NCBI RefSeq assembly: GCF_003014555.1
Contig: NZ_PYGE01000021.1
Location: 1 to 64,000 of the forward strand
Source of the DNA: Haloactinopolyspora alba
GTDB taxonomy: Bacteria; Actinomycetota; Actinomycetes; Jiangellales; Jiangellaceae
DNA: 64,000 nucleotides
Direction of reading: 5' to 3'
Position 1 is the stretch's first letter; the number at the start of each line of letters is the position of its first letter. A program made the translations under genes and the position numbers. The notes beneath the pieces were generated by a model, which made no database searches, had not been told where the DNA came from, and saw only the letters and a list, made by a program, of their open reading frames with translations. Of the stretch, positions 63,087 to 64,000 are shown one piece after another.

Positions 63087-64000
63087 ATGCAACCGTTCGA
63101 ACTGCGCACCGACGGCGTCCTGCTCGCCGTCCCGACGCCGGCCGACATCGACCGGCTCACCCACATCTGCCAGGACCCGGAGGTGCTGCGGTGGACGTCC
63201 ATCCCGACGCCGTACACCCGCCAGGAGGCCGAGACCTTCGTCGAGCAGGTGGTGCCGAAGGGATGGTCGGAGGAACGCGACCTCACCTGGGCCGTCCGCG
63301 ACCCGGACGACCGCCGTGTGCTGGGCACCATCAGCCTTCGCCTGCCTGGGCACGGCCGCGGCGAGGTCGGGTTCATGCTCGCCGAGGACGCGCGCGGCCG
63401 CGGCCTCATGTCGCGGGCGCTGCGGCTGGTCGCGGAGTACGCGTTCGACGCCGAGGGCGCCGGGCTGACCCACCTCGGCTGGCAGGCGCGCGTCGGCAAC
63501 TGGGCGTCGCGGCGCGTCGCCTGGGCCACCGGCTTCCGGATGGAGGGACGGATCCGCGGCGGGCTCGTCCAGCGCGGCGAGACCTGTGACGTGTGGGTCG
63601 CGACGCTCGCTGCCGGCGAACAGATGCGCCCGGTGGCTCCCTGGCTGGAGACGCCGACCCTGCACGGTGAGAGGGTCACGTTGCGCCGGTTCATCCAGTC
63701 CGACGCCGACGCCGTCGTCGAGGCGTGCAACGACCCGGTGAGCCAGCACTGGCTGGCCGGGCTCCCGTCGCCGTACACCCGCGACATCGCGCTGACCTAC
63801 ATCCACGACCGCGAGGAGGACGCCGCGGCAGCGCGCGGCGTGCACTGGGCCGCGGCGCTGCCCGAGGGCGGCCCGGCGGTCGGGTCGTTCTCACTGATGG
63901 CGTTCCAGGCGCGCGACGGCGGCGCCGAGCTCGGGTACTGGATGCATCCGGCCGCCCGGGGCAAGCAGCTGGCGACCGAGGCCGTCGGCCTGCTGGCCGC
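63087..64000 (+). CDS. Tandem GNAT-family N-acetyltransferase (runs off the right edge)
   Basis: The frame is open from ATG 63087 to the end of the window (304 codons). Two GNAT domains follow one another. The first (residues about 5-180) has acetyl-CoA loop FMLAEDARGRGLMSRALRLV and WASRRVAWATGFRMEG as in RimJ/RimL types. The second starts near 190 (LHGERVTLRRFIQSDADAV) with YWMHPAARGKQLATEAVGLL. Substrates may be protein N-termini or small amines; not assignable. The 140 bases between it and secA hold both promoters and nothing else recognisable. Confidence 0.88.
   Translation, partial: MQPFELRTDGVLLAVPTPADIDRLTHICQDPEVLRWTSIPTPYTRQEAETFVEQVVPKGWSEERDLTWAVRDPDDRRVLGTISLRLPGHGRGEVGFMLAEDARGRGLMSRALRLVAEYAFDAEGAGLTHLGWQARVGNWASRRVAWATGFRMEGRIRGGLVQRGETCDVWVATLAAGEQMRPVAPWLETPTLHGERVTLRRFIQSDADAVVEACNDPVSQHWLAGLPSPYTRDIALTYIHDREEDAAAARGVHWAAALPEGGPAVGSFSLMAFQARDGGAELGYWMHPAARGKQLATEAVGLLA

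Overview
The window is a GC-rich chromosomal segment of an actinobacterium. Codon use is strongly GC3-biased throughout. Lineage markers include a RamB/ScfR-type regulator, a 1641-residue L-180-class NAD-glutamate dehydrogenase, an Rv3235-like gene beside secA, F420-type PPOX and mycothiol-type (TIGR03086) proteins, an actinobacterial prfB-ftsE-ftsX-smpB-ssrA neighbourhood, and DUF222/HNH and MMPL genes. A Jiangellales- or Propionibacteriales-like organism would fit, but I cannot fix the genus from sequence alone. I see no tRNA, rRNA, CRISPR array, insertion sequence, phage or integrase gene.

Layout. 1-5.9 kb: edge of a DUF222 gene, an unrecognised polytopic membrane protein, a formylglycine-generating enzyme, an isoprenylcysteine-methyltransferase-like protein, a Tat-exported PhoD phosphatase behind a Pho-box-like repeat, and a MOSC protein. 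5.9-9.8 kb: a tight operon bioY, acyl-CoA ligase, thiolase-like gene, ecfT (then MOSC). It resembles the Bacillus yhfU-yhfT-yhfS biotin-linked genes, but the thiolase-like protein lacks a key catalytic cysteine. 10-15.3 kb: O6-alkylguanine repair, a NagZ/LpqI lipoprotein, a RamB-type regulator, an MmyB-type regulator divergent from a PPOX enzyme, and a small membrane protein. 15.4-25.5 kb: a LacI-controlled sugar cluster (phytanoyl dioxygenase, LacI, GH36 alpha-galactosidase, solute-binding lipoprotein, two permeases, and a secreted multi-CBM clan-A glycosidase) with no ATPase gene, so a shared ATPase such as MsiK is presumably used. 25.6-36.8 kb: a regulator-rich accessory stretch of AraC, TetR, two more MmyB-type regulators, ArsR and LuxR genes, each beside one to three small enzymes, with clear palindromic operators. 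36.8-37.2 kb: gene remnants plus an iron-box-like palindrome. 37.2-44.8 kb: tmRNA (ssrA), an acyl-CoA dehydrogenase, smpB, a coiled-coil M23 peptidase, ftsX, ftsE and prfB. 45-48.2 kb: TetR and an MMPL transporter. 48.3-57 kb: amino-acid catabolism with NAD-glutamate dehydrogenase, tryptophan 2,3-dioxygenase and delta1-pyrroline-5-carboxylate dehydrogenase. 57.1-64 kb: patatin-like lipase, Rv3235-like protein, SGNH esterase, secA and a tandem GNAT.

How genes work together. SmpB and tmRNA form the trans-translation system and sit beside RF2. FtsEX probably gates the adjacent M23 hydrolase during division. PruA makes glutamate, which the neighbouring NAD-dependent dehydrogenase can oxidise to 2-oxoglutarate. 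The sugar cluster couples an exported glycosidase, importer and cytoplasmic alpha-galactosidase under one LacI operator-promoter. Several convergent gene pairs are separated by unusually long, perfect hairpins that probably act as bidirectional terminators.
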